This document shows, in pieces, positions 17,717 through 27,665 of a stretch of DNA of 64,000 bases (its first letter is position 1; every line of letters begins with the position of its first letter). The stretch is from Clostridioides sp. ES-S-0010-02 (GTDB lineage: Bacteria; Bacillota; Clostridia; Peptostreptococcales; Peptostreptococcaceae). The notes beneath the pieces are model-generated. The model searched no databases. It was given only the letters and a program-made list of their open reading frames with translations, and was not told where the DNA came from. The stretch spans positions 3,589,317 through 3,653,316 of the forward strand of contig CP067345.1 of NCBI GenBank assembly GCA_020641055.1. The letters are read 5' to 3'. Position numbers and translations under genes: made by a program.

Positions 17717-20242
17717 CTATTCTACACCTTTATAGTAGTGTCCTGCAACTGTTCCAATTTCATCCAATTGCTTATATAAGTTAGTAGCTTTTTCTCCAAG
17801 TTTATAATTATTGTTTAAAACCTCAATATGAGCTTCAATAACTTTCTCTACCATTTCACTATTTTCCACTGTAAAATCTATTCTAAATACATCTACTCCA
17901 ATCTCATCTAATTCATAAAGATTATCCAACATACATGTTACCTTTGAATTGTAAATAGTGCTTCTACAGAATATATCTTGTGTTATCCTATAACTTGCAT
18001 CTGTAAAATCTCTTAGAGCATAACTGCTCTCCTTACATTTAGCTACTCTCTTATCTTTTTTACAATCTCTAACAACAACCCCCATAGGGCAGTATTCTGT
18101 GACCATCATAGGCGTATATCCATATATCACTGCTTCAATTTCTGCATCTGTATATTTTAATGTTTGTTCAATTTCACTTAAATTTAACTCCTGTGATAAA
18201 CAAACCGTACTTGCTCCTGTATCCCTAAAGTGATTTATACTTTCACTATTAAAAGTATTCAAATAGCAATCTATATTTAGATTTTTATCTTTAAAATAAT
18301 CCATAGAACCCCAATTACCAATTTGAATTTTATTAAGCCCTTTTATATTATCTAATACTTCAAACTGTTTGTATTCTCTATTTCTAATAATTCTTGGTGC
18401 TGAATAGATTAATCTATCTTCAAAGCTAGATGTTCTTTCACTTGAAACATTTACATCATCTATATTTAATGAAGAATTTACACTATCTATATTTGAACTT
18501 AAATTAACTGATTCTTTAGAAATACTTGAAGCTATTTCCAAAGCTTCAAATAGCGTATTTATATCTTCATAATAAATTAAATCTACATTATATTTTAGTA
18601 CTGCTTCTAATTGCTCTAAATTCTTAACTTTAACTCTAAGTTTAGGAGTTGTATTAAATTCTTTATGTCGATTTATTTTAGCTGGTTTATATTTTAATTT
18701 ACTTTCCTTAAATCTTCTCTCTTTTATCCTTATTCTTTCCTCATCCAAAAGCTCAATACAATCTCTTCTCATTTGATTTAATATACTTATAGGTATACTT
18801 ACACCTTCGTCTAAATCAATGTCTATATCTTTTAATTTATAAGGCGTATTTCCAAGTTTTTGAATCTGTGTTTCGATTTTTTCTTCACTTAAAGCAACTT
18901 TTATAGCTTTTTCAGCTACCTTTTCACCCTCTACAACTGCTTTATTACCACAAAAATCACTTATAGAGAGTACTGGCTTTTCACCCAGTTTAATACTTAC
19001 TTTTGCATTTATGTTAGTTTTTATAAGTTCTTTATCTTGCTGAAATGTAGACTGTACTTTGTCCATTAATTCACTGTCTGAAGTCTTGAATATAAGTTGA
19101 TTTCTCTTTGCTTCCCCAATAAAATCTAATTCGATTAAATCTCCTTTGTGTGCTATTGTAGTTATCTCTCCATCTTTTATAATTCTTCCAATAGTTCCTC
19201 CACCTAAGTTGATTCCATCTCCTTTTTTAAGGGTATTCTCTAGTATCACTCTAAGTCTCTTTGTTTTTCTATTATGGTCTAAGACTTTTCCAACATATAG
19301 ACCTTGATTGTTAGGTCTATCAGAATTCATTATATCCTTACCAACTTCACCTAATATATATCCTTTAGTAAACTTTCTATTGAAGATAGTATACAAATTA
19401 TTTATTATTTCCTCAGAAATATTTATTTTATTCTCACTTATAAACTCATTAATCGCTTCTCTATATCCTGAAACTACAGTAGCTACATATTCTGGCTTTT
19501 TCATTCTTCCTTCAATTTTTAGAGATAATACCCCTGCTTCGATTATTTTGTCTAAATCTTCTATAGTACTTAAATCTCTAGGGCTTAATAAGTAATCTCC
19601 ATTACTATTTACAACTTCACCTGTATTTATATCTATTAACTCATATTTTTGTCTACATGGTTGTGCACATCTTCCTCTGTTTCCAGACCTGTTTCCTATC
19701 ATACTACTCATAAGACATTGACCTGAATAACATACACATAAAGCCCCATGCACAAATACTTCTACATCTACAGTTGTATTTTCACAAATCCATTTTATCT
19801 CATCAACATTTAATTCTCTTGCCAAAACTACTCTATCAAATCCTACGCTTTGAAGGTATTTTACATCTTCTAGCGAATGAGCTACCATCTGAGTACTTGC
19901 ATGTAATTCAAAATCAGGTAGTAATTTTTTTATAAGCCTTGCCATACCTATATCTTGAACTATTAATGCATCAATATCTATATCATATAAAAATTTTACA
20001 TACTCGACAAAATCTTCTATCTCATACTGTTTTATCAATGTATTTACAGTGACAAATACTTGTACTCCTCTTATATGACAATATTTAACAGCTTCAATCA
20101 ACTCATTTCTATCAAAGTTATTTGCAGATGCTCTCGCACTAAAGTCTTTTCCACCTAAGTACACAGCATTTGCCCCATTTTGTACTGCTGCTTTCAAGGA
20201 ATCAAAAGAGCCAACTGGTGCAAGTAATTCTATTTTTTTCAT
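17717..20242 (-). CDS. U32 family peptidase-like protein with DUF3656 domain (RlhA-type)
   Basis: An 841-residue protein. The N-terminal U32 domain opens with ELLAPVGSFDSLKAAVQNGA. It contains the conserved Glu/Cys-rich segment around 165-195 (VEVFVHGALCVCYSGQC, then RGRCAQPC), whose cysteines likely bind an iron-sulfur cluster. A DUF3656 insert follows (about 380-490). The C-terminal half repeats a U32-like barrel ending with CPMGVVVRDC near 722-731. RlhA, the E. coli relative, hydroxylates C2501 of 23S rRNA; a tRNA or rRNA hydroxylation role is the best inference rather than proteolysis. A run of Ser/Asn/Asp-rich, repetitive residues (about 590-615) interrupts the second half. The start is ATG with GAGGAG. 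Confidence 0.88.
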   Translation of the reverse strand: MKKIELLAPVGSFDSLKAAVQNGANAVYLGGKDFSARASANNFDRNELIEAVKYCHIRGVQVFVTVNTLIKQYEIEDFVEYVKFLYDIDIDALIVQDIGMARLIKKLLPDFELHASTQMVAHSLEDVKYLQSVGFDRVVLARELNVDEIKWICENTTVDVEVFVHGALCVCYSGQCLMSSMIGNRSGNRGRCAQPCRQKYELIDINTGEVVNSNGDYLLSPRDLSTIEDLDKIIEAGVLSLKIEGRMKKPEYVATVVSGYREAINEFISENKINISEEIINNLYTIFNRKFTKGYILGEVGKDIMNSDRPNNQGLYVGKVLDHNRKTKRLRVILENTLKKGDGINLGGGTIGRIIKDGEITTIAHKGDLIELDFIGEAKRNQLIFKTSDSELMDKVQSTFQQDKELIKTNINAKVSIKLGEKPVLSISDFCGNKAVVEGEKVAEKAIKVALSEEKIETQIQKLGNTPYKLKDIDIDLDEGVSIPISILNQMRRDCIELLDEERIRIKERRFKESKLKYKPAKINRHKEFNTTPKLRVKVKNLEQLEAVLKYNVDLIYYEDINTLFEALEIASSISKESVNLSSNIDSVNSSLNIDDVNVSSERTSSFEDRLIYSAPRIIRNREYKQFEVLDNIKGLNKIQIGNWGSMDYFKDKNLNIDCYLNTFNSESINHFRDTGASTVCLSQELNLSEIEQTLKYTDAEIEAVIYGYTPMMVTEYCPMGVVVRDCKKDKRVAKCKESSYALRDFTDASYRITQDIFCRSTIYNSKVTCMLDNLYELDEIGVDVFRIDFTVENSEMVEKVIEAHIEVLNNNYKLGEKATNLYKQLDEIGTVAGHYYKGVE

Positions 20243-20367
20243 ATTTTTCTCCTCTATATATACTTGTTAAACTTAATGTTATCATGTCTATAATTTACAC
20301 ATTTACACTAAATTTATATACTACTTACTATATTTAAAGTATATCAAATAATGACTCTATTGTTTTG

Positions 20368-21066
20368 TTAATTTAAATTAAAAGAATCATCTTTATTGAT
20401 AAACATAACTATAAAGACTACTGATAAAATAAGGAAACATATTAATATAGATTTTTCCACAAAAATCTTTGTAAAAACAGTTCCCAAAATAGCTCCCAAA
20501 ATAAAGAATATAATAATAGCATAATACTGCAAACTCTTCTTTATCATAAAAATATTTTTAGTTTGCACATAATGAAATAGTGTTTCTGTAGCACTTCTTA
20601 AATTACCAGTACACATTGTTGTTGCAAATGTGTTGCCATTTACCTTTCTAAAACTCTCAACTTGCATTGAACAAATGAAAGATATAGCAACATTTACAAA
20701 CATATTAAATTTTCCTTGAGGAATAAAAGAAACAATAAGTATAGTAATCATTTCAATTCCAATGATAACTTGTCGCCAATGAATCTTTTTATTATTATTT
20801 TTAAAATGATTTCTTATTTTTTCTGCTATCAACACCCCTAAAATAAAAGCCAAAATAGGAATAAAATAATAAAAAGATTTCCTGACATTACCTTCTGCTA
20901 TGTTAAGACCAAATAAAACTATATTTCCAGTCTGTGCATTAGCAAATACTTTTCCTCTTACTACATAAGTATAAATATCTAAAAATCCTCCTGTTATTGC
21001 CAATAAAGCGCATAAGAAGAATGATTCAGACATCTGGCTCTGTTTTGTCATATATGAACATCTCAC
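20368..21066 (-). CDS. YoaK-like DUF1275 membrane protein
   Basis: A 232-residue integral membrane protein with about six hydrophobic segments and the DUF1275 pattern. The first helix contains LLAITGGFLDIYTYVVRGKVFANAQTGN, shown here only in part as GGFLDIYTY and FANAQTGN, which are the family's strongest motifs. Function is unknown; members are loosely annotated as transporters. The open frame starts at GTG 21066, but ATG at 21051 (protein beginning MTKQSQMSE) is equally possible. Confidence 0.85.
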   Translation of the reverse strand: MRCSYMTKQSQMSESFFLCALLAITGGFLDIYTYVVRGKVFANAQTGNIVLFGLNIAEGNVRKSFYYFIPILAFILGVLIAEKIRNHFKNNNKKIHWRQVIIGIEMITILIVSFIPQGKFNMFVNVAISFICSMQVESFRKVNGNTFATTMCTGNLRSATETLFHYVQTKNIFMIKKSLQYYAIIIFFILGAILGTVFTKIFVEKSILICFLILSVVFIVMFINKDDSFNLN

Positions 21067-21205
21067 TTTCTATTGATAGATACCAAATCAAAATTCTTTT
21101 AGATATTATTTTTTATTTTAATATTTTAAAAAAATTTTATATTTACATATTATTTATACACTAGTTATATGTATACATTACATGTTATTTATATTTATTA
21201 TTTAT

Positions 21206-21243
21206 AAATTAAAAGAAGCTGTCTCAAAAAACAAGAGACAGCA
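21206..21243 (-). terminator. Terminator of pheS-pheT-zapA
   Basis: GCTGTCTC (21218-21225) pairs with GAGACAGC (21235-21242), and the minus strand continues into a T-rich tract. It lies right after the zapA stop. Confidence 0.8.
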
Positions 21244-21254
21244 AATCTTTTAAT

Positions 21255-21845
21255 TTATTCCACGTTTTTTACATCATTATTTAACCCTGTACATTTTAGC
21301 TGTAAATCATAAGCCTTGTTTTGAAACTCAGAAGCTAAATTTTCAGCTATAGTAGCTCTTTCATTTGATTCTTCAAGCTGAGCAGTTAACTCTTCTATCT
21401 TGTTTTTATAAGCATCTAACTCGGCTTTAGAGCCTTCTGTTGTATTACTAAGTTCAAATATTTCTTGCTTTTTATTTTCTATAATCTCAATTAACTCTTT
21501 CATTTTAGCTTCAGTTTCACGATTTTCTGCTTCTTTTTCTGCTATTGTAAGTTTTAAAGATTTGATTTCTAATTGAAGTTCTTCGTTGGATGAACCAACC
21601 TTCTTGCTCAATTCTTCATTAGCTTTAATCAACCTCTCATTTTCATCTGAACATTCAAATAAAAGGTCTGATATATTTAATGCAGTTAATATTGCAGCAA
21701 CTGATAAGCTTAGCTTCGGGTTTTGACGTGTTATCTTATCCATTTCTTTGTCAACAAAATCAGCAATACTAATCATAAATTTCTCTGACTTGTCTCCAAC
21801 CATTGGATACTCAGCGCCATGGATTTTTACCATTACTTTGTTCAT
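21255..21845 (-). CDS. zapA: Cell division protein ZapA, long form
   Basis: A 196-residue protein. The first 95 residues are the ZapA fold (VKIHGAEYPMVGDKSEKFMISIADFVDKEM), which binds and bundles FtsZ. From about residue 70 to 185 comes a long charged coiled coil (heptads of Leu/Ile/Glu/Lys), so the protein is about twice the length of short ZapA (90-110 aa). The extended coiled coil could mediate tetramer formation or reach other divisome parts. The start is ATG with GGGGAGG. It sits 23 bp after pheT and shares its T-box-controlled transcript. Confidence 0.87.
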   Translation of the reverse strand: MNKVMVKIHGAEYPMVGDKSEKFMISIADFVDKEMDKITRQNPKLSLSVAAILTALNISDLLFECSDENERLIKANEELSKKVGSSNEELQLEIKSLKLTIAEKEAENRETEAKMKELIEIIENKKQEIFELSNTTEGSKAELDAYKNKIEELTAQLEESNERATIAENLASEFQNKAYDLQLKCTGLNNDVKNVE

Positions 21846-21868
21846 CCTAACCTCCCCGACATTAGTTG

Positions 21869-24262
21869 TTAATTTGATCTTAAGTTAGCATTCAATTTTT
21901 TGCTTAATTCACTTAATATCTTATCATGCACCTTAGCTACTTCTTCATCTGTTAGAGTTTTATCTTTACTTCTATAAGTTATTGAATATGCAATTGATTT
22001 ATATCCAGCTTCTATTTGAGAACCTTTGTAAACATCAAATAATTTGTAGCTTTCTACTAATCCTTGACCATTTTCCTTTATTATATCTTCTATTTGTTTT
22101 ACAAATACATCATCCTTAACAATAAGAGCTATATCTCTAGATGTAGATGGATATTTTGGTAATGGTACATAATTCTTTGTTCTATCAGAATTATCAAATA
22201 CAAAATCAATATCTATTTCAGCAACATAAACTCTTTGCCCTAGATTGTAGTTTTCTATAACATCTGGATGCAATTCACCTAATGTACCTACATATTTATT
22301 ATTATACACTATTTTAGCACATCTACCAGGGTGGAAGGTAGTATTATTATCTTGAGGTTCAATTTCATAATCTTTAAATCCTACATTTACAAGTACAGTT
22401 TCTATAGCTCCCTTTAATGCAAAGAAATCTACATCTTTACCATACATACCTACACACATTCTATTTGCTTCCATAGGAAGTTCTGAATCTTGTGGTGTGA
22501 ATATATGTCCACACTCAAATGCTGATACTTCTTCTATCTTATGAGATATATTAGTTGATAAAACATCTAACATATTTGGTATTAAAGTAGTTCTCATTAC
22601 AGAAGTTTCTTCTCCTAATGGGTTCATCAACTTAACAAAGTTTCTCTTTATATTACCTTCTGGTACTCTTATCTTGTCAACTCCCTTAGGGCTTACAAAT
22701 GAATATGTTAATATTTCATTTAATCCTACAGCAGTTGAATTATTTTTTAGCGCTTCCATGAATTTTTGTTTTGGAGTTTTAACCCCTGCAGTTGTATTTC
22801 CTTCTAATTGTACAGAAGGTATATTTTCAAATCCATAAATTCTAGCTATTTCTTCCCATACATCAGCTTCTTGCTCCATATCTGTTCTGAAACTTGGTAC
22901 ATCTACTTCTAGCTTATCATCAGCAATTAAATTGCATTTAAATTCTAATGATTCTAAAATTCCTACAAATTGTTCCATTGGTACATCTACACCTAAAAGA
23001 TGGTTGATTCTTTGAGGATTTACTACTAATTTTTTAGGTTCTGGTTTATTTGGATATACATCAACAGTTCCTTTTAATACTTTTCCAGCACCTAACATTT
23101 CAACAAGTTGTACAGCTCTATTTGCTGCTATTTCTGCAAGATTAGGGTCTAAGGCTTTTTCATTTCTTGAAGATGCTTCTGACCTAATTCCCACTTTTTT
23201 AGCTGTCATTCTTATGTTTTCTGGCTTGAAATTGGCACTTTCGAAAAGTACAGTCTTTGTCTTGTCAGTTATTTCTGAGTTTGCACCACCCATTACACCA
23301 GCTAGACCAAGTGATTTTTCTCCATTTGTTATAACTAACATATCTTTGTCTAATGTTCTTTCAACATCATCTAGTGTTACAAGCTTTTCTCCATCTTTAG
23401 CAGTTCTTACTACTATTCTTCCTGTTTCTACTTGATTTATATCAAAAGCATGAAGTGGTTGACCAAGCTCTAACATTACAAAGTTTGTTATATCAACTAT
23501 GTTACTTATAGGTCTTACACCTGCTTCTGTAAGTCTTCTTTGCATCCAGTATGGAGAAGGTTCTATTTTTACATCAGTTACCATTCTAGCAACATATCTT
23601 CTACATAAATCTGGATTATCTATCTCAACTTTGAAGTCTATTTCCTCGTCACTTTCTTTTACTTCTATTTCAGGATATTTTACTTTTGTTCCTATAGTTG
23701 CAGCTGCTTCTCTAGCTATCCCCATCATACATTTGCAGTCAGGTCTGTTTGAAGTTAATTCAAAATCTATTAAAGCATCATTTAATCCTAAAACATCTTT
23801 TACATCTTTTCCTAATTCATAAGAGTCTTCGTGGTCTAAAATATATATACCACCTCTTTTGTATTCTTCAATATAATGTTCATCTATACCTAATTCAGCT
23901 GCTGAACACATCATACCATCTGATAATTCACCTCTGAAGTCAGTCTGTTTAATTTCAACTCCTCCAGGTAATTTAGAACCATTTACAGCTACTGGAATAT
24001 AATCTCCTTCTGATATATTTGTAGCTCCTGTAACTATTTGAACAACTTTATCTCCAACATCTACTTTAGTTACAACTAACTTATCAGCATTTGGATGTTG
24101 TTTTATTTCTAAAATCTTTCCAACTAATATATTTTCTACTTCTTCACCATAATAATCTATTGTTTCAACTTTAGTTCCTGTCATTGTCATTTTATCAGCG
24201 AACTCTTTTACATCCATGTCTATATCGACATAGTCTCTAAGCCATTTTAAAGATACTAACAT
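21869..24262 (-). CDS. pheT: Phenylalanyl-tRNA synthetase beta subunit
   Basis: A 797-residue beta chain of the (alpha-beta)2 enzyme. Domains in order are the N-terminal region, an EMAP/OB-type tRNA-binding domain (about 40-155), the B3/B4 editing domain (about 205-380) that hydrolyses Tyr-tRNA-Phe, B5 (about 405-475), the catalytic-like core, and a C-terminal ferredoxin-fold anticodon-binding domain (about 700-797, beginning PLPKYPSTSRDIALIV). Length is typical. The start is ATG with AGGAGG. It lies 16 bp after pheS. Confidence 0.97.
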   Translation of the reverse strand: MLVSLKWLRDYVDIDMDVKEFADKMTMTGTKVETIDYYGEEVENILVGKILEIKQHPNADKLVVTKVDVGDKVVQIVTGATNISEGDYIPVAVNGSKLPGGVEIKQTDFRGELSDGMMCSAAELGIDEHYIEEYKRGGIYILDHEDSYELGKDVKDVLGLNDALIDFELTSNRPDCKCMMGIAREAAATIGTKVKYPEIEVKESDEEIDFKVEIDNPDLCRRYVARMVTDVKIEPSPYWMQRRLTEAGVRPISNIVDITNFVMLELGQPLHAFDINQVETGRIVVRTAKDGEKLVTLDDVERTLDKDMLVITNGEKSLGLAGVMGGANSEITDKTKTVLFESANFKPENIRMTAKKVGIRSEASSRNEKALDPNLAEIAANRAVQLVEMLGAGKVLKGTVDVYPNKPEPKKLVVNPQRINHLLGVDVPMEQFVGILESLEFKCNLIADDKLEVDVPSFRTDMEQEADVWEEIARIYGFENIPSVQLEGNTTAGVKTPKQKFMEALKNNSTAVGLNEILTYSFVSPKGVDKIRVPEGNIKRNFVKLMNPLGEETSVMRTTLIPNMLDVLSTNISHKIEEVSAFECGHIFTPQDSELPMEANRMCVGMYGKDVDFFALKGAIETVLVNVGFKDYEIEPQDNNTTFHPGRCAKIVYNNKYVGTLGELHPDVIENYNLGQRVYVAEIDIDFVFDNSDRTKNYVPLPKYPSTSRDIALIVKDDVFVKQIEDIIKENGQGLVESYKLFDVYKGSQIEAGYKSIAYSITYRSKDKTLTDEEVAKVHDKILSELSKKLNANLRSN

Positions 24263-24278
24263 CTACACACCCTCCTAA

Positions 24279-25298
24279 TTAAAATTGATTTAAGAATCTC
24301 ATATCATTTTCGAATAATAATCTAATATCATCTATTTCATATTTAAGCATTGCAAGTCTTTCAACCCCAACTCCAAATGCAAATCCACTGTAAACTTCTG
24401 GGTCTATTCCACAATTTCTAAGTACATTTGGATGAACCATACCTGAACCTAATATTTCTATCCAACCTTCATACTTACACATTGGGCAACCTTTACCACC
24501 ACATTTGAAACAAGTAACATCAACCTCTGCACTTGGTTCTGTAAATGGGAAGTTATGAGGTCTAAACTTAGTTTTGATATCAGAACCAAACAATTTTTCA
24601 ACGAAGATATCCATAGTTCCTTTAAATTCTGCCATAGTAACATCTTTTCCAACAACAAGTCCTTCTATTTGATGGAACATTGGTGAATGTGTCGCATCTG
24701 GTGAATCAAATCTAAAGCATCTACCTGGTGCTATTACTTTAATTGGTAACTCTTGGCTTCTCATAGATCTTACTTGAACTGGAGACGTTTGAGTTCTAAG
24801 TAATACACCATCATTGATATAGAATGTATCACTCATATCTCTTGATGGATGGTCTTTAGGAGCATTTAATGCATCAAAGTTATTTTCAACTGTTTCAACT
24901 TCTGGACCTTCTGCTATAGAGAATCCCATTCCGATAAATATATCTGTTACTTCATCTATAATTTGAGTTATTGGATGTTTCTTTCCAACTTTCAATACTT
25001 TTCCAGGTTGAGTAACATCTATTACTTCTTCTCTTAACTTTCTTTCTTTTTCAATAGCATTTATTTCTTCTTTTTTAGAATTTATGCTAAGTTCAATATT
25101 CTCTCTTACATCATTGGCAACTTTTCCAACTACTGGTCTTTCTTCAGCAGATAATTTACCCATCTCTTTAAGTATGGCAGTTATCTCACCTTTTTTTCCT
25201 AAATACTTAACTCTTAAACTTTCTACATTTTCTATGCTTTGTGCCTCTTTTATTTCAGCTAAAGCTGCTTCACGTAAAGCAAGTAATTTTTCTTGCAC
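24279..25298 (-). CDS. pheS: Phenylalanyl-tRNA synthetase alpha subunit
   Basis: A 339-residue catalytic alpha chain. An N-terminal coiled coil (about 1-85) binds tRNA. The class II core has motif 2 around [20 protein letters not shown] and motif 3 in [11 protein letters not shown] near 315-325. A Cys-rich [12 protein letters not shown] lies near 250-261. Translation most likely starts at GTG 25298 (protein [11 protein letters not shown]), because AAAGGGTGA sits at the right distance. The frame is also open from GTG at 25307, three codons earlier, but that overlaps the ribosome binding site. Controlled by the upstream T-box. Confidence 0.96.
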   Translation of the reverse strand: MQEKLLALREAALAEIKEAQSIENVESLRVKYLGKKGEITAILKEMGKLSAEERPVVGKVANDVRENIELSINSKKEEINAIEKERKLREEVIDVTQPGKVLKVGKKHPITQIIDEVTDIFIGMGFSIAEGPEVETVENNFDALNAPKDHPSRDMSDTFYINDGVLLRTQTSPVQVRSMRSQELPIKVIAPGRCFRFDSPDATHSPMFHQIEGLVVGKDVTMAEFKGTMDIFVEKLFGSDIKTKFRPHNFPFTEPSAEVDVTCFKCGGKGCPMCKYEGWIEILGSGMVHPNVLRNCGIDPEVYSGFAFGVGVERLAMLKYEIDDIRLLFENDMRFLNQF

Positions 25299-25324
25299 AC
25301 ATATCACCCTTTCGTTTTTTTGTA

Positions 25325-25565
25325 TAAAAAAAGCCCCTCAATCCCTGTCTAGGGACGAAAGGCTATAGTTTCGCGGTACCACCCTAGTAGTTTAACAATC
25401 TAAAAATCATCAAACCACCTCTAACAAACTTAACGCGTTTTTCACGTCAAAGCCTACTATCAAATTTCAGCTTTGTTACTCTAGAGGGAACTTCTCCTGA
25501 CCTCTTAGAAAACACTCCCAGCCTAGGTGTTTATCTCTTTACTAAGTTTAATCAAAATACTTTCC
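25325..25565 (-). promoter_or_regulatory. T-box riboswitch of pheST-zapA
   Basis: Read on the minus strand, the leader has the T-box sequence GGGTGGTACCGCG (complement of about 25371-25384). A terminator stem (AGCC...GGGGCT then seven T, 25326-25365) immediately precedes pheS. Upstream lie stem I-like sequence with GCTGGGAGTG and a CAAAGC...GCTTTG hairpin. Uncharged tRNA-Phe should bind and favour the antiterminator. A TTC at 25490-25488 in GAAGTTCCC is a plausible specifier codon, but I could not fold stem I to confirm it. The remaining 25566-25780 shows no gene. Confidence 0.92.
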
Positions 25566-25780
25566 TCTTTCATTGCATTTACAATATTATATTGTTTATT
25601 TTAGTATTATATCATTTATATCTACATTTTGTGATTATCTATATGATTATTTTATTGTGACTATTTTAAAATACAATCATATAATATTTTTATCAATCAT
25701 GCTTAAAATATATTGACTATTTTTGATACTCTACTATTTAATTCAAGATTATAACACGACATTATATTTATTACAATACA

Positions 25781-26578
25781 TTAAATTAAGTATTTTTTTA
25801 TTTCATACATCAATATAGCAGAACTTATTGCTGCATTTAACGACTCAGATTTGCCATATATAGGTATTTTAACCAAAATATCAGATTCTGATACAAGCTC
25901 TTCATTTATCCCATTTGCTTCGTTTCCTATCACCAAAGCTACTTTTGAACCGTAGTCTATTTTGTCATAAAAATTATCTGTATTTAAATAACTTGAAACT
26001 ATATTAAATCCTTGTGATTTAAGTATATCCACAGTTTCATCTTGTATGGCATTGATTATATTCATATCGAAAATAGAGCCCATAGTTGACCTAATTACTT
26101 TTGGATTGTATATATCGACGCATCCCTTTAGTGCTATTATTGCATCTACTCCAGCAGAGTCAGCAGTCCTTATTATTGTTCCCATATTTCCCGGGTCTTG
26201 TATTCTGTCTAAAATTAATACAAACTTATCTTTTTCATTTATACTTTCTTTTAAATTTTTTTCCTTAAATGAAACTACACCTATTATACCTTGAGTATTT
26301 TCTGTGTCTACAAGTTCCTTAAAGTTTTTATTAGTAGTCTTATATATATTTGTGTTTTTTTTATCTAAGTTTTCTAATAATTCCATGTGTTCCTTTTTAT
26401 TTTCAAAATCCTCATTGATAAATACATAATCAAGATTTGCATTACATTCAAGTGCAAGCACTACTATTCTGTACCCTTCTATTATGAACTTTGATTCTTT
26501 TGTTCTATTTTTTGACTTTAATAATGCTTTAGTATATTTTAATCTTTCATTATCCTTACTGCTTATAGTTGTAATCAT
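25781..26578 (-). CDS. TrmH/SpoU-family RNA 2'-O-methyltransferase
   Basis: A 265-residue SPOUT methyltransferase. The N-terminal substrate-binding domain (about 1-95) begins TTISSKDNERLKYTKALL. The three SpoU motifs follow: LDRIQDPGNMGTIIRTADSAG (motif 1, near 128-148, shown in part as DPGNMGTIIRTAD), ALVIGNEANGI (motif 2, near 213-223) and IPIYGKSESLNAAISSAI (motif 3, near 235-252). It should methylate a ribose in rRNA (RlmB-like) or tRNA; the target is not readable. A GGAGG lies about 33 nt upstream of the ATG, with a hairpin between them. Adjacency to pheS is typical in Firmicutes. Confidence 0.92.
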   Translation of the reverse strand: MITTISSKDNERLKYTKALLKSKNRTKESKFIIEGYRIVVLALECNANLDYVFINEDFENKKEHMELLENLDKKNTNIYKTTNKNFKELVDTENTQGIIGVVSFKEKNLKESINEKDKFVLILDRIQDPGNMGTIIRTADSAGVDAIIALKGCVDIYNPKVIRSTMGSIFDMNIINAIQDETVDILKSQGFNIVSSYLNTDNFYDKIDYGSKVALVIGNEANGINEELVSESDILVKIPIYGKSESLNAAISSAILMYEIKKYLI

Positions 26579-26588
26579 TTTATATAAA

Positions 26589-26615
26589 TGCTAACTTGAT
26601 ATTAGCACAACCTCC
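26589..26615 (-). promoter_or_regulatory. Hairpin between Shine-Dalgarno and start codon of the SpoU gene
   Basis: On the minus strand GGAGG (26615-26611) is followed by TGCTAA-7 nt-TTAGCA (26607-26589), then an A/T-rich stretch and the ATG at 26578. No nearer ribosome binding site is visible. If the hairpin folds, the GGAGG is brought to a functional distance of roughly 12 nt. Confidence 0.45.
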
Positions 26616-26691
26616 TTATTATTCTTTATCCTACTTCTAAAATCTTTATTTCTATTAAAATTCTATTCTCGATTGAAACTCTATTCTCGAT

Positions 26692-26739
26692 TAAAATAAA
26701 AATAGTATCATATAACTATTCATAATTATATGATACTAT
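26692..26739 (-). terminator. Terminator of ktrA
   Basis: A perfect 14-bp stem ATAGTATCATATAA...TTATATGATACTAT (26702-26739), followed on the minus strand by TTTTTATTT. It lies 40 bp beyond the ktrA stop. Confidence 0.85.
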
Positions 26740-26777
26740 CTACTTTCATTGCAATCAAATATATCTTAAATAATAAA

Positions 26778-27449
26778 CTATCTTCTTCTAATTATACCCT
26801 TATTTCCAGATGTAATAGCTGTTATGCTAGTGTTTTGACCAATTATAACCAATATACTTCCAGCTGTAAGTTCCTCATCAGGAGAAGGTGTCACATTTAT
26901 ATTTTTACCAGTCTTGATGGCAAGCACAGTTATCTCATATCTAGCTCTAAGCTCAAGTTCTACAAGTGTTTTACCAACCCAACCATTTGGAGTTACGATT
27001 TCAACAATTGAATATTCTGGGTCAAGTTCAATATGGTCTAATATATTGTCAGAAACTAAATTATGTGCAACTCTTACTCCCATATCTCTTTCTGGAAATA
27101 CAACTCTATCTGCACCAATCTTATAAAGAACTTTGGCTTGCAATTCATCTTTTGCCTTACATATTATTAACTCTACACCCATTTCTTTGGCTATAAGAGT
27201 CGCCATTATAGATGCTCTTATATCAGAACCTATTGCAACTACTGCTACATCAAAGTTACCTAAACCCAATGATCTTAATGCTTGTTCCTCAGTAACATCC
27301 ACTATAAGTGAATGAGTTACTTTATCAGATATACTTTGAACTGAATCTTCATTTTTGTCTATTGCCATTACTTGATGTCCTAAAAGATGCATAGTAGATG
27401 CAACTGAACTTCCGAATCTCCCACATCCAATGACTATATATTGCTTCAT
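26778..27449 (-). CDS. ktrA: Potassium uptake regulatory subunit KtrA/TrkA
   Basis: A 223-residue cytoplasmic RCK protein. The RCK_N Rossmann domain (about 1-125) starts VIGCGRFGSSVASTM, with the GxGxxG-type nucleotide loop and an acidic residue (AIDKNED) ending the second strand. RCK_C (about 140-220) is the ligand-binding domain that in KtrA relatives senses cyclic di-AMP. It gates the KtrB channel encoded upstream. The start is ATG with GGGAGG. The 216-bp gap between ktrB and ktrA is large for an operon, so a separate promoter is possible. Confidence 0.93.
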   Translation of the reverse strand: MKQYIVIGCGRFGSSVASTMHLLGHQVMAIDKNEDSVQSISDKVTHSLIVDVTEEQALRSLGLGNFDVAVVAIGSDIRASIMATLIAKEMGVELIICKAKDELQAKVLYKIGADRVVFPERDMGVRVAHNLVSDNILDHIELDPEYSIVEIVTPNGWVGKTLVELELRARYEITVLAIKTGKNINVTPSPDEELTAGSILVIIGQNTSITAITSGNKGIIRRR

Positions 27450-27665
27450 CTCGAAACTTCCTCCCTAATACACAATTTGTATAATATCTATTAAATTAAC
27501 TTTTATATAGATAAATTAATTTTAATATTTTTATTTTATTAATCATAGCTAAATTTATTTGCTAGATTATTTCTATCATTAATTGATTTATTTAATTGAT
27601 TATATCTAAGTTCATTTTCCTAGATTATATATCATTATTAATAGATTTATCTAATAAATGGTACT

